A DNA stretch of 64,000 nt from a virus, in the IMG/VR virus record IMGVR_UViG_3300042691_044383, positions 1 through 64,000 of that record. One strand, 5' to 3'. The position numbers and the translations under genes are program-made. The notes under the pieces were generated by a model that worked only from the letters and a program-made list of their open reading frames with translations, was not told the origin of the DNA and searched no databases. Positions 57,849 to 64,000 of the stretch are shown here, one piece after another; the first letter of the stretch is position 1; every line of letters starts with the position of its first letter.

Positions 57849-58047
57849 TTTTCTTTTCACAAAAGAGCTGCTCACCAGCACCAGGTGAGCAGCTACCGTA
57901 ACTTGTCCTTGGTACAAAGTTCGAACAAGACGCAGGCAGCGACCCCGGCGGTTTTAATCCTTTTTGGCCTTTTGCTTTCGGCTGGTACCGTTTGCAATGT
58001 TCTCTAAAACCACAATTAATACCGGAACACAATTCGCTACCTTCCAT
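57835..58047 (-). CDS. small Cys-rich phage protein
   Basis: A 70-residue protein with CSGINCGFREHCKRY and further Cys residues, a pattern of small phage zinc or disulfide proteins. The start has a good GAGGTAAGTAAAG site. It overlaps the following gene by 14 nt. Function unknown. Confidence 0.6.
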   Translation of the reverse strand: MEGSELCSGINCGFREHCKRYQPKAKGQKGLKPPGSLPASCSNFVPRTSYGSCSPGAGEQLFCEKKNGKS

Positions 58048-58088
58048 CTTTACTTACCTCTTTTTGGTGCCAGCGTTAGCTGGATCTG

Positions 58089-58583
58089 TCATTTCCAAAT
58101 ACCGCTAAGGAGCTCTACGGTTCCGCTCACCGTGGTGTTACCTTCTTTCGGTTGCTTGCCGCTTTTCGACTGGAAGCTTACCTTGCACTTCTCGACCTCC
58201 GCCTTGAAGTGCGCTTCGATCAGCGGGTTGACGGGTACTGGCCGGCTTGCCTTTATCAGTGTACCCATGACACCGCTGTCACCGAATAGATTACTTAGCC
58301 ACGCGAGACTCTCGCGAGGCGCACTACCGCTGTCCAGCGACTGCGCGTAAAGCAAAATTGTCGGGGCGAGGTGTTGGTCAAGTTTGAATGGCGGGCACGC
58401 GGAACTGGGCTCGGCCTTGACGAGATGATAGTCGACACCGAGGACGATCTTGCCGCTTACGGCTTGCGGAGGCAACTTCAATTTCTTCTTCTTTTCAAAA
58501 TCCTCCTTCAGCTTTTCCAGCAGTTTGATTGTGGCAACCAGATCCTCTAGCGTTATGGTTGCATTCGACGGCGTTAAACTCAT
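58089..58583 (-). CDS. hypothetical protein
   Basis: A 164-residue protein starting MSLTPSNATITLEDLVATIK with a GGAG site before it. The start lies inside the end of the preceding gene, giving an 89-nt overlap. Lys-rich helices follow (EDFEKKKKLKLPP). The second half is Gly- and Ser-rich. No recognised family. Confidence 0.6.
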   Translation of the reverse strand: MSLTPSNATITLEDLVATIKLLEKLKEDFEKKKKLKLPPQAVSGKIVLGVDYHLVKAEPSSACPPFKLDQHLAPTILLYAQSLDSGSAPRESLAWLSNLFGDSGVMGTLIKASRPVPVNPLIEAHFKAEVEKCKVSFQSKSGKQPKEGNTTVSGTVELLSGIWK

Positions 58584-58893
58584 GTGTTTCTCCAAGTAGT
58601 CGTTCTTCAATGAATTCGATTTCAGCGGCAATTGCATCCTGCCGCCGAGCGTACGGCCCTAGCGTGGGGCCGTCAAAAATGTTGGCTTGCCAGCGGCATC
58701 GCCAAGTTCTGGTCCAACAAGCTATTTTCGAATCGTCGCGGACGCGGTTTCGTATCGTTCGGAAGACAAAGCGTAGAAACCGGTTTGCAGGTTCGACGTG
58801 GCTGACTCGCTTTCGATCCGTCAAACCGAGAGCCCGCGTTACTTCGTTCTCCAGGCTCTCGATTTTTCCGTCAGGATGGATGATTATGCGCAT
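58495..58893 (-). CDS. conserved phage hypothetical protein
   Basis: A 132-residue protein with the family pattern I know from phages: IIIHPDGKIESL at the start, RVSHVEPANRFLRFVF next, and NIFDGPTLGPYARRQDAIAA near 75-95. The usual motif RASHVEP...LGPF..R is visible with small changes. The Lys-poor, His/Asn-rich C-terminus lies in the overlap with the next gene. Function unknown. Confidence 0.7.
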   Translation of the reverse strand: MRIIIHPDGKIESLENEVTRALGLTDRKRVSHVEPANRFLRFVFRTIRNRVRDDSKIACWTRTWRCRWQANIFDGPTLGPYARRQDAIAAEIEFIEERLLGETHEFNAVECNHNARGSGCHNQTAGKAEGGF

Positions 58894-60110
58894 GCCCGGT
58901 CAATCTTTCGTCCGACCCTTTGCACTTTCCTTATCTCGATTTCCTTTTCGGAAATTCGATTAAGAAGCGAGGTGAAGGTTTGTTTCGCCGTAGCTCGAGC
59001 ATAGCCGTTGTCCCGAATGTTTCGGGTGACGCTGTCTGCGGAGCTACCCATACCGGACAGTGTGTCTTGGATCTCTTTGGCGAGATCGATAACGGGTTTG
59101 CCTTCCTCGCCCAGCATGTTCTGGACGGAAGAGATTTTATCCGCAAGCCATTGCAAGTTGCTGAAACCGCTTTGCGTCAGGGTCCGGTGCTCGTCGGTCT
59201 CGTAAGGCCTTAACGCCAAGTATTCTTGCTCGGTAAGCAAAACACTTTGTTCTTTGCCCGTCTGCTTGAAACCGCCTTTGCCGTTCTGCACGCATTGTTG
59301 CACAACAACTTGCACGTAGCCTGTCGGTATCTCTGGGTTATCGCTGTTCCGCAGGATCTCGCGAACCTCGGCGTCACGCAGACTAGCGTACTGACCGTCG
59401 ATAGGGGGCGACAGTCGAATGCGTTTCCCGCAGTTGCGAGCAACGGTTGCAACCATTTCTTTGAGCTCAAAGACGAGCTCTCCGACCGCACCGTTGACCG
59501 ACGCTTGCAATCTTTGCTCGGCCTGTACGCGAAGCTTTTCGCTTGTTGCAGGAGCCAGACTGTCCACGGTGATTGTCGCATTGTACTGCTCAATTCGCGG
59601 CACGTCGCAAGTGATCGCGTCCGCGATTTCCTCGGCAGTCGGGTATTTGCGTTCGACAACTGCCCAGTCCTTGCCGAGTTTTATGCGGTCGCTTTCGCGA
59701 ATCTTTTCGTAATTCTCGGGTGAAGCAACACGCTTACCCCACGCAAGGTACTGGTCCCGCATGGCGTTGAACCGTGAAAGAAAATCGTCCAGCCTCGCCG
59801 CCTCGATCAGGTAAGAGCCTGGAACCTTTTCTGGTTTCAGGTTTTCCGTGTCTGCGGCAGTTCCGACCAAGGTGTACTCCGGAATGGTGTATTCGTCCCG
59901 GATGATGTTGAGGAGTCGCCGCAGCCCCGCTCCTTCTTTGATGAGATCGTCGTTAGACGCACCGAGGATCGCGTAAGATCCTCGCAGCACCTTGGCGTCG
60001 ACGTTCTGTTCGCGGGCAAGTACGGCTTTCGCCTGCTCAGTCAGGCCGAGTGACGAAGGCAACCAACCGACCGTGTACTTGATGGTAAGGTATGTGACTT
60101 GGTTTTCCAT
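58884..60110 (-). CDS. hypothetical protein, tentatively DUF3150-like
   Basis: A 408-residue protein directly after the AAA+ ATPase. The segments LGASNDDLIKEGAGLRRLLN near 50, YLAWGKRVASPENYEKIRES near 120 and helical mid-region resemble DUF3150 proteins, which often lie next to AAA+ ATPase genes. The family link is tentative. Cys residues are few. It should act with the ATPase. Confidence 0.6.
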   Translation of the reverse strand: MENQVTYLTIKYTVGWLPSSLGLTEQAKAVLAREQNVDAKVLRGSYAILGASNDDLIKEGAGLRRLLNIIRDEYTIPEYTLVGTAADTENLKPEKVPGSYLIEAARLDDFLSRFNAMRDQYLAWGKRVASPENYEKIRESDRIKLGKDWAVVERKYPTAEEIADAITCDVPRIEQYNATITVDSLAPATSEKLRVQAEQRLQASVNGAVGELVFELKEMVATVARNCGKRIRLSPPIDGQYASLRDAEVREILRNSDNPEIPTGYVQVVVQQCVQNGKGGFKQTGKEQSVLLTEQEYLALRPYETDEHRTLTQSGFSNLQWLADKISSVQNMLGEEGKPVIDLAKEIQDTLSGMGSSADSVTRNIRDNGYARATAKQTFTSLLNRISEKEIEIRKVQRVGRKIDRACA

Positions 60111-60114
60111 TGAA

Positions 60115-61914
60115 TTATTCCTTTGCTCGTGTTAGTTTTCGAACGACGCGTGGCTTCACGGAGTTTACTGCATCCATCGCTGCCTTTTTCTGGAAGCGTT
60201 CACCTGTCTCAGCGCAGATGCAGCCGGCGGCCTCGGCCCATCCCAACAAGTTATCCATTTGTTCTTTGTTCTTCTCGTAAGAGGGTGTTACCCACTTAGC
60301 GGCGGTTGCAACAGGTACACGTTGCATTTCAGCTAGCCGACAGCACGCTGCGATGTCTGCAGGAGTCCAAAATTGATCCTTCGGAAGCTCTTGCGGTTGA
60401 AGATCGTGCCTTGCCATGTACATCTCCCATGCGTGGTTCTTCGCTTCGCTTCCGGGGAAGCCGACGAAAAACAAAGCATCGACGCGACCGGACCGCGTGA
60501 TCTCGTCAGGGAGATTCGCAATGTTGTTTGCCGCCGAGAGGATAACTGTGCTGTTCTGATCGTTAAACCAGGTCAGCAGCGTTCCTAACATACGGTTTTC
60601 CAAACCTCCGGCTTCCCCCGAGCTTCCGCCTTGCGGGAGAAATCTTTGAAACTCGTCGATAGCCAAGATCCCACCGATCTCTTCCACCGTGCGAAGCATG
60701 TTCGCCAGGATTTTGTCGGTGTCGCCAACCCACTTCGAATACAGGTTGCTAGCCTGCATCGAGGACAACGGCAGTCGAAACTCCCCGGAGCAGCACTTCG
60801 GGGTCATCGACTTTCCGGTACCTGGAACACCGAGCATGAAAACGTGTCGCAGCTTGGAGCGATCCGGCACCGCTGGACTAAAGCCGTTTTTAAGGTACGA
60901 CTTCAAGCTCGTCAGCCCGATAATCGAGTCAAAGGTGTAGAAGTTCCGCTCGGGACGGTAAAGCTTGTTGAAGTCTTCCGCCGGCATTGGGTCTAGCCAA
61001 CGATCGACTTTCTTACCCCCTTGCGTGAAACTGATACGCGCACGCAACTCTTGCTGTGAGGGATACTCTTCAGACAACAGCGTGACGTCCACAGCGTCGC
61101 GGAGTTCCTCAACAGTTTCCTCGGGCCACAGCTTGATGGCCTGTTGAAACGCCGGAGACCACACGTCCAGCTTCGAGCTGCGACTCAAGTGCATCGCCTT
61201 TTTGTGAAAAAGGAAAGGCGGATCAAAGACACCCTTTTCGGCAAGCGACTCGGCGCCGTACTGCTGGATCTTGGCTCGTGACAAACCTGCAATGGCTTCG
61301 ATCGTCGTTGCTTCCACATCTGATTCTTCGTCCAGTGCGTGCAGCAGTTCTTTCCGCTCGTCTTCGTCCGGCAAGTTGTGCTGCAAAACCTCGAAATGTT
61401 CTACCAACTCGTAAGGCAACTCGAAGTCCGGCGACGTTTGAGCGATCAAGAAAACTCGAGCGTTTTGCCCTTCGGCGATCAGCTTTTGCGTTTGCGCTAG
61501 AATGAGTGGGTCGACTTGACCGCTAGCCATCCCGTTCGGAAACAGGTGCCGGTCGTAGTTGCGTACGATGAGGACAAGCTTCTTCACCATATCGTCAGCC
61601 ATGTTTTCCGGGGCGATGCCTTCCTGCTCCAGTGCGATACGGTTGCGGGCGTTGCTTATCGCGTATTCAAGCGAGCTGTATAGCGACGTCTTTCCAAGGG
61701 CAAGGCCTTCGTCGAGCTTTACCGCGCGGCCTTGAATATCCGTCAGACCGTCGACAGCATCCCAGCTAATCAAGATAATGCCTTCCGGACCGGGTGTTCG
61801 AGCGTGTTCAAGGGCGTAGCCCAGTAGTTCGTTGTGCACGTCCTCCGGTTCAACAGAGGTTACGCAAATGCCTGCCTGACCGGACGCCAAGTACTTCAAA
61901 ATCGTTTTAAGCAT
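60115..61914 (-). CDS. AAA+ ATPase, Ycf46/SpoVK-like
   Basis: A 599-residue protein starting MLKTILKYLASGQAGICV; the ATG at 61,914 overlaps the upstream stop as ATGCTTAA. The N-terminal half resembles Ycf46-type AAA proteins (ASGQAGICVTSVEPEDVH, VLIVRNYDRHL). The C-terminal AAA core has Walker A GVPGTGKSMTPK, Walker B ILAIDEFQRF, and LPDEITRSGRVDALFFVG as sensor and arginine-finger region. It may remodel a protein complex. The Ycf35-like and DUF2997 genes upstream are its usual partners. Confidence 0.85.
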   Translation of the reverse strand: MLKTILKYLASGQAGICVTSVEPEDVHNELLGYALEHARTPGPEGIILISWDAVDGLTDIQGRAVKLDEGLALGKTSLYSSLEYAISNARNRIALEQEGIAPENMADDMVKKLVLIVRNYDRHLFPNGMASGQVDPLILAQTQKLIAEGQNARVFLIAQTSPDFELPYELVEHFEVLQHNLPDEDERKELLHALDEESDVEATTIEAIAGLSRAKIQQYGAESLAEKGVFDPPFLFHKKAMHLSRSSKLDVWSPAFQQAIKLWPEETVEELRDAVDVTLLSEEYPSQQELRARISFTQGGKKVDRWLDPMPAEDFNKLYRPERNFYTFDSIIGLTSLKSYLKNGFSPAVPDRSKLRHVFMLGVPGTGKSMTPKCCSGEFRLPLSSMQASNLYSKWVGDTDKILANMLRTVEEIGGILAIDEFQRFLPQGGSSGEAGGLENRMLGTLLTWFNDQNSTVILSAANNIANLPDEITRSGRVDALFFVGFPGSEAKNHAWEMYMARHDLQPQELPKDQFWTPADIAACCRLAEMQRVPVATAAKWVTPSYEKNKEQMDNLLGWAEAAGCICAETGERFQKKAAMDAVNSVKPRVVRKLTRAKE

Positions 61915-62254
61915 GTTCTTCTTCCCGTATGTATTCACCACAAAGAGATTTTTTAAGTTTTTCAACCACTAAAGGGTAACGACAGCAAAGCACGCGTTTT
62001 TCGTGCTTTTCCAGTTGTTTTTTCCACAGGTCAAGCCGATATTCGTCGATAAACGCAATATCCGAATCAACAGGGGCCTGCCACTTGAACCAAAGGAACC
62101 TGCGGGTAACGGTCGCTGGGGTTACCGCAGGCTGCTCCCCGGGATGTTTGAACTCCGCAGCAAACACGCAGCTTTCGCACGATGGATGCTGCGGCTTACA
62201 GCTCTCTATCTTTTCGTCTTCCACTTTTTCAGCTTCCACTTTGTCGTCTTCCAT
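61907..62254 (-). CDS. small Cys-containing hypothetical protein
   Basis: A 115-residue protein with a charged Glu/Lys-rich N-terminus (EDDKVEAEKVEDEKIESC) and the cysteines CKPQHPSCESC and VLCCRYP. These Cys pairs look like a small zinc or iron-sulfur ligand set. It overlaps the AAA+ gene by 8 nt and the upstream gene by 26 nt. Function unknown. Confidence 0.6.
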   Translation of the reverse strand: MEDDKVEAEKVEDEKIESCKPQHPSCESCVFAAEFKHPGEQPAVTPATVTRRFLWFKWQAPVDSDIAFIDEYRLDLWKKQLEKHEKRVLCCRYPLVVEKLKKSLCGEYIREEEHA

Positions 62255-62648
62255 TTAATTCGTAGTAAACAGAGGTCGCAGTATCTCCGGCTATTGCGTA
62301 GATTTCGCGGTGATCAGGCGTTCTGGATGAGGTTACCTCGCTGTCCGAAAAACCTGAGTGCCACCAATCCTTGTCTTTTTCTGAAGACGATCCGCATAAG
62401 TCGTCGCATATCAGCGACATTAAATCGTCGATTAACCTGGCGCGAGCGACTAGCACGAAGTTGTCTACGTGATTGACCTCGGCCACCAACCGAAATCGTT
62501 TGTCCTCCATAAGCCTTTTTCGTATTGCGGGCAATCCGATGAGCATTTTTTGACGAATGGGGCAGTCGACAAACTGTTGTTTATCGACTGCCCCATCTTT
62601 GTTATCTTTTTTCATGCTTTCTTGCAGCTTTTTAAACCAGTCCGACAT
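62229..62648 (-). CDS. hypothetical protein
   Basis: A 139-residue protein starting MSDWFKKLQESMKKDNKDGA; the ATG at 62,648 shares bases with the upstream stop (TGATG). The N-terminus is Lys-rich. The coding part includes a 13-bp-stem inverted repeat. No family recognised. Confidence 0.55.
   Translation of the reverse strand: MSDWFKKLQESMKKDNKDGAVDKQQFVDCPIRQKMLIGLPAIRKRLMEDKRFRLVAEVNHVDNFVLVARARLIDDLMSLICDDLCGSSSEKDKDWWHSGFSDSEVTSSRTPDHREIYAIAGDTATSVYYELNGRRQSGS
62557..62596. repeat. strong intragenic inverted repeat
   Basis: ATGGGGCAGTCGA and its exact complement form a 13-bp stem around a 14-nt loop, inside the coding sequence of the 139-residue protein. It lies where the residues AVDKQQFVDC are encoded. 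It is long for a chance structure in a gene. Confidence 0.85.
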
Positions 62649-62845
62649 CACTGCCTCATCCTTTCGGCGATAGGCGGTTGAGGTATGTGGTACTCCGGTT
62701 TCAAAACTTGAGCCGCCGGAGCTTCTCCGATGAGCGTTTCCTTAAGCGGCTGCGTGGCCTTCACGCAACTTCCGCCGGTAAACCCGCTCGCCTCGATGCT
62801 TGTTTGACCGTCCGGTTGAATGGTGACTGTGATTGTTTTTTCCAC
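62648..62845 (-). CDS. DUF2997 family protein
   Basis: A 65-residue protein whose first half matches DUF2997: ITVTIQPDGQTSIEASGFTG fits the family's 'ieitIspdGettie.kGFtGssC'. The C-terminal 25 residues are Pro-rich and less typical. It lies between the Ycf35-like gene and the rest of the AAA+ cluster, as DUF2997 does elsewhere. Confidence 0.75.
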   Translation of the reverse strand: MEKTITVTIQPDGQTSIEASGFTGGSCVKATQPLKETLIGEAPAAQVLKPEYHIPQPPIAERMRQ

Positions 62846-62847
62846 GC

Positions 62848-63546
62848 TTAGCGACCTTTCACTTGATAAACTAATCTGCCGTCAGGCATTGCGACACGTG
62901 TGACTTGACCGTAGGCAGGGTTGCCCATAGCCATTTGTTGTTGAATGACTCGCTCAGTGGCCCTCGCGGCGTAACCTTGCTTGAGCTGGTTAGCCCAATT
63001 GTCTACGCCTGCCTTCGACTCGTGCTTGCCGAGACCTTTGGCGTTCAGCAACCCGTTACCCTGGCTGAAAAAGTCCATCATCAGCACGAATTCGCCGTTG
63101 CGGAACGGGTGCGGAATAACACCAATCTCGTAGGCCCCCTTGTTGCCTTCGCCCGCCTTGTAACGAATGACGTACTGACAATCTTTGCTCATGCGTTCCT
63201 TGACAATTCTCGTGTACGCAGCGTGCACTTTCTCGTTCTGCAAAAGTCTTTTCTGCGTAGCCAGATTCCAAGGTTGGCTTTCCAGGTCGGAAAGCTTAGC
63301 TGGAAGCGTTACGCCCATCTCTTTTGCAATAACGGCAAGGTCGAACCCTTCCAGGCTAAGTTCGTTTGCCAAGATGGCCTGGTAAAACCCAGGAATAGGA
63401 TAATCTCCGGCCAGCCTGCCGTGGTCGGTTATCCACGTGCGGTACTGCGTACCTTCGACCAACTCAAGCTGCGGACACTGCTCTTTTACCACCTGCGAGA
63501 GAGCAGTGATGTCCTTAACACAAAAACCGTTCACTAAATGGCTCAT
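62848..63546 (-). CDS. DUF1257/Ycf35-like protein
   Basis: A 232-residue protein beginning MSHLVNGFCVKDITALSQVV. The region CQYVIRYKAGEGNKGAYEIG with FVLMMDFFSQGN, then GVDNWANQLKQGYAARATER resembles the conserved end of DUF1257 (Ycf35), 'YdiGf...G.yelv.D......n.l..rYa.h..'. The middle part is specific to this protein. It follows a terminator/RBS module and is the first gene of the unit that ends with the AAA+ ATPase and DUF3150-like genes. Confidence 0.7.
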   Translation of the reverse strand: MSHLVNGFCVKDITALSQVVKEQCPQLELVEGTQYRTWITDHGRLAGDYPIPGFYQAILANELSLEGFDLAVIAKEMGVTLPAKLSDLESQPWNLATQKRLLQNEKVHAAYTRIVKERMSKDCQYVIRYKAGEGNKGAYEIGVIPHPFRNGEFVLMMDFFSQGNGLLNAKGLGKHESKAGVDNWANQLKQGYAARATERVIQQQMAMGNPAYGQVTRVAMPDGRLVYQVKGR

Positions 63547-63557
63547 GTTGACTCCAT

Positions 63558-63593
63558 AAAAAAACCACCCGGCCAGAAACCTAGCCGGGTGGT
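63558..63593 (-). terminator. intrinsic terminator joined to an RBS
   Basis: On the minus strand a 10-bp stem (ACCACCCGGC and its complement) and ten-nucleotide loop are followed by seven T and then ATGGAGTCAACATG, where GGAG serves the next start at 63,546. It ends the unit containing the secreted small protein. Confidence 0.88.
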
Positions 63594-63614
63594 CACGCGT
63601 TGAAGGGTGCTAGA

Positions 63615-63899
63615 CTAACGGCAGCAACGAGCTCGCCGTGTCGTAAATACTCGTTTCACGGGACGAGTTGCAACTGCAACCGCCTTTTGCGTGGCGCAGG
63701 TTGCGGACTGCACCGTGGACTGTACAACGTGCTCGACAGCGTGTACAGCGGTCTCGGTTGCCTCGAATACCGGCGTTGCTACTGCGGTAACCGTGTTTCG
63801 TACAGGCTTACGGCAGGTACCGCTGCCGCAGTCTTGCGCCGACGCAAAACTGGAACTGGCAACAACTAAAAGCAAGTACTTCCAGGGGGTAATCTTCAT
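63615..63899 (-). CDS. secreted small Cys-containing protein
   Basis: A 94-residue protein with a typical signal peptide (KITPWKYLLLVVASSSFASA, likely cleaved after ASA). The mature part begins QDCGSGTCRKPV and is Val/Ala/Thr-rich and basic, ending RRARCCR. It should be exported to the envelope or periplasm. Its function is unknown. The start overlaps the upstream stop by 4 nt. Confidence 0.75.
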   Translation of the reverse strand: MKITPWKYLLLVVASSSFASAQDCGSGTCRKPVRNTVTAVATPVFEATETAVHAVEHVVQSTVQSATCATQKAVAVATRPVKRVFTTRRARCCR

Positions 63900-64000
63900 T
63901 CTTCTTCTGCTCCCGATAAGGATACTATTTGTTGCAGCTGACGTACTACAACTTCTGTCGAACCGTTGCTCAATGGTAACATACGCAGTTGATCCATCAA
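63896..64000 (-). CDS. partial or tiny protein at window edge
   Basis: The visible frame ends in AEEE and overlaps the secreted protein start (ATGA). An ATG lies at 63,997 (MDQLRMLPLSNGSTEVVVRQ), so it could be a complete 33-residue gene. The window ends before the start context can be judged. Confidence 0.4.
   Translation of the reverse strand: MMDQLRMLPLSNGSTEVVVRQLQQIVSLSGAEEE

Noticed and set aside
1-64000. tRNA or rRNA genes
   Set aside because: No cloverleaf with a T-loop GTTCGA-type signature or rRNA segment was seen on reading; a tRNA scan would be decisive.

Overview
This window is a fragment of the genome of a large tailed double-stranded DNA phage (Caudoviricetes). It holds a portal protein, a terminase large subunit and a nearly complete phage-encoded replication and recombination set: family A DNA polymerase, DnaB-type helicase, primase, UvsX/RecA, SbcC/SbcD (T4 gp46/gp47 type), a UvsW-like helicase, endonuclease VII, a DEDDh exonuclease and an RNase H-like protein. 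dTMP kinase and dCTP deaminase supply nucleotide metabolism. Genes are densely packed, mostly with 1-11 nt start/stop overlaps. No major capsid, tail, tRNA, integrase or rRNA gene was recognised, so the rest of the genome lies outside. The host cannot be fixed from the sequence.

Layout. (1) 1-12,156, minus strand: two glycosyltransferase-like genes, the portal, unknown proteins, endonuclease VII, an exonuclease and a third glycosyltransferase-like gene. (2) 12,156-29,558, minus strand: UvsX-like recombinase, a possible ssDNA-binding protein, dTMP kinase, UDG-like/DNA polymerase fusion, primase, helicase, UvsW-like helicase and SbcC/SbcD. (3) 29,557-36,533: a lone plus-strand gene, then minus-strand genes including two long mosaic proteins built from shuffled modules joined by an NPSETPNS linker. 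At DNA level the linker is a repeated palindrome. (4) 36,534-37,015: the only long non-coding stretch, holding a 44-bp inverted repeat around an AT-rich core. This is an origin or MITE-like candidate. (5) 37,016-50,623, minus strand: many small accessory genes, among them an RNA polymerase alpha-CTD-like protein, a pentapeptide-repeat protein, a GHKL ATPase fused to an HEXXH metallopeptidase motif, a methyltransferase, three paralogues of a 'WLRENTKPNFE' family, dCTP deaminase and several tiny genes. (6) 50,625-56,030: terminase and an unknown protein on the plus strand, with a primase-like gene on the minus strand between them. (7) 56,027-64,000, minus strand: a gp88-like protein, small phage genes, and a cluster of an AAA+ ATPase (Ycf46-like), a DUF1257/Ycf35-like protein and a DUF2997 protein. 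A secreted small protein follows.

How it fits together. The minus-strand core makes and repairs DNA, and the terminase and portal package it. The three isolated plus-strand genes are inserted almost without seams: their start codons lie within 2 bp of the start codon of the opposite-strand neighbour, so each ribosome-binding region lies inside the other gene. Several minus-strand transcription units are punctuated by a hairpin, a T-tract and then a GGAG ribosome-binding site directly before the next start, a compact terminator-plus-RBS module.

The observations most worth following are the hairpin-forming coding repeat with a compensatory change, the 44-bp inverted repeat element, the GHKL/HEXXH fusion, the alpha-CTD-like protein, and the Ycf35/Ycf46/DUF2997 cluster. 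All function calls rest on motif recognition by eye. No database search was run.
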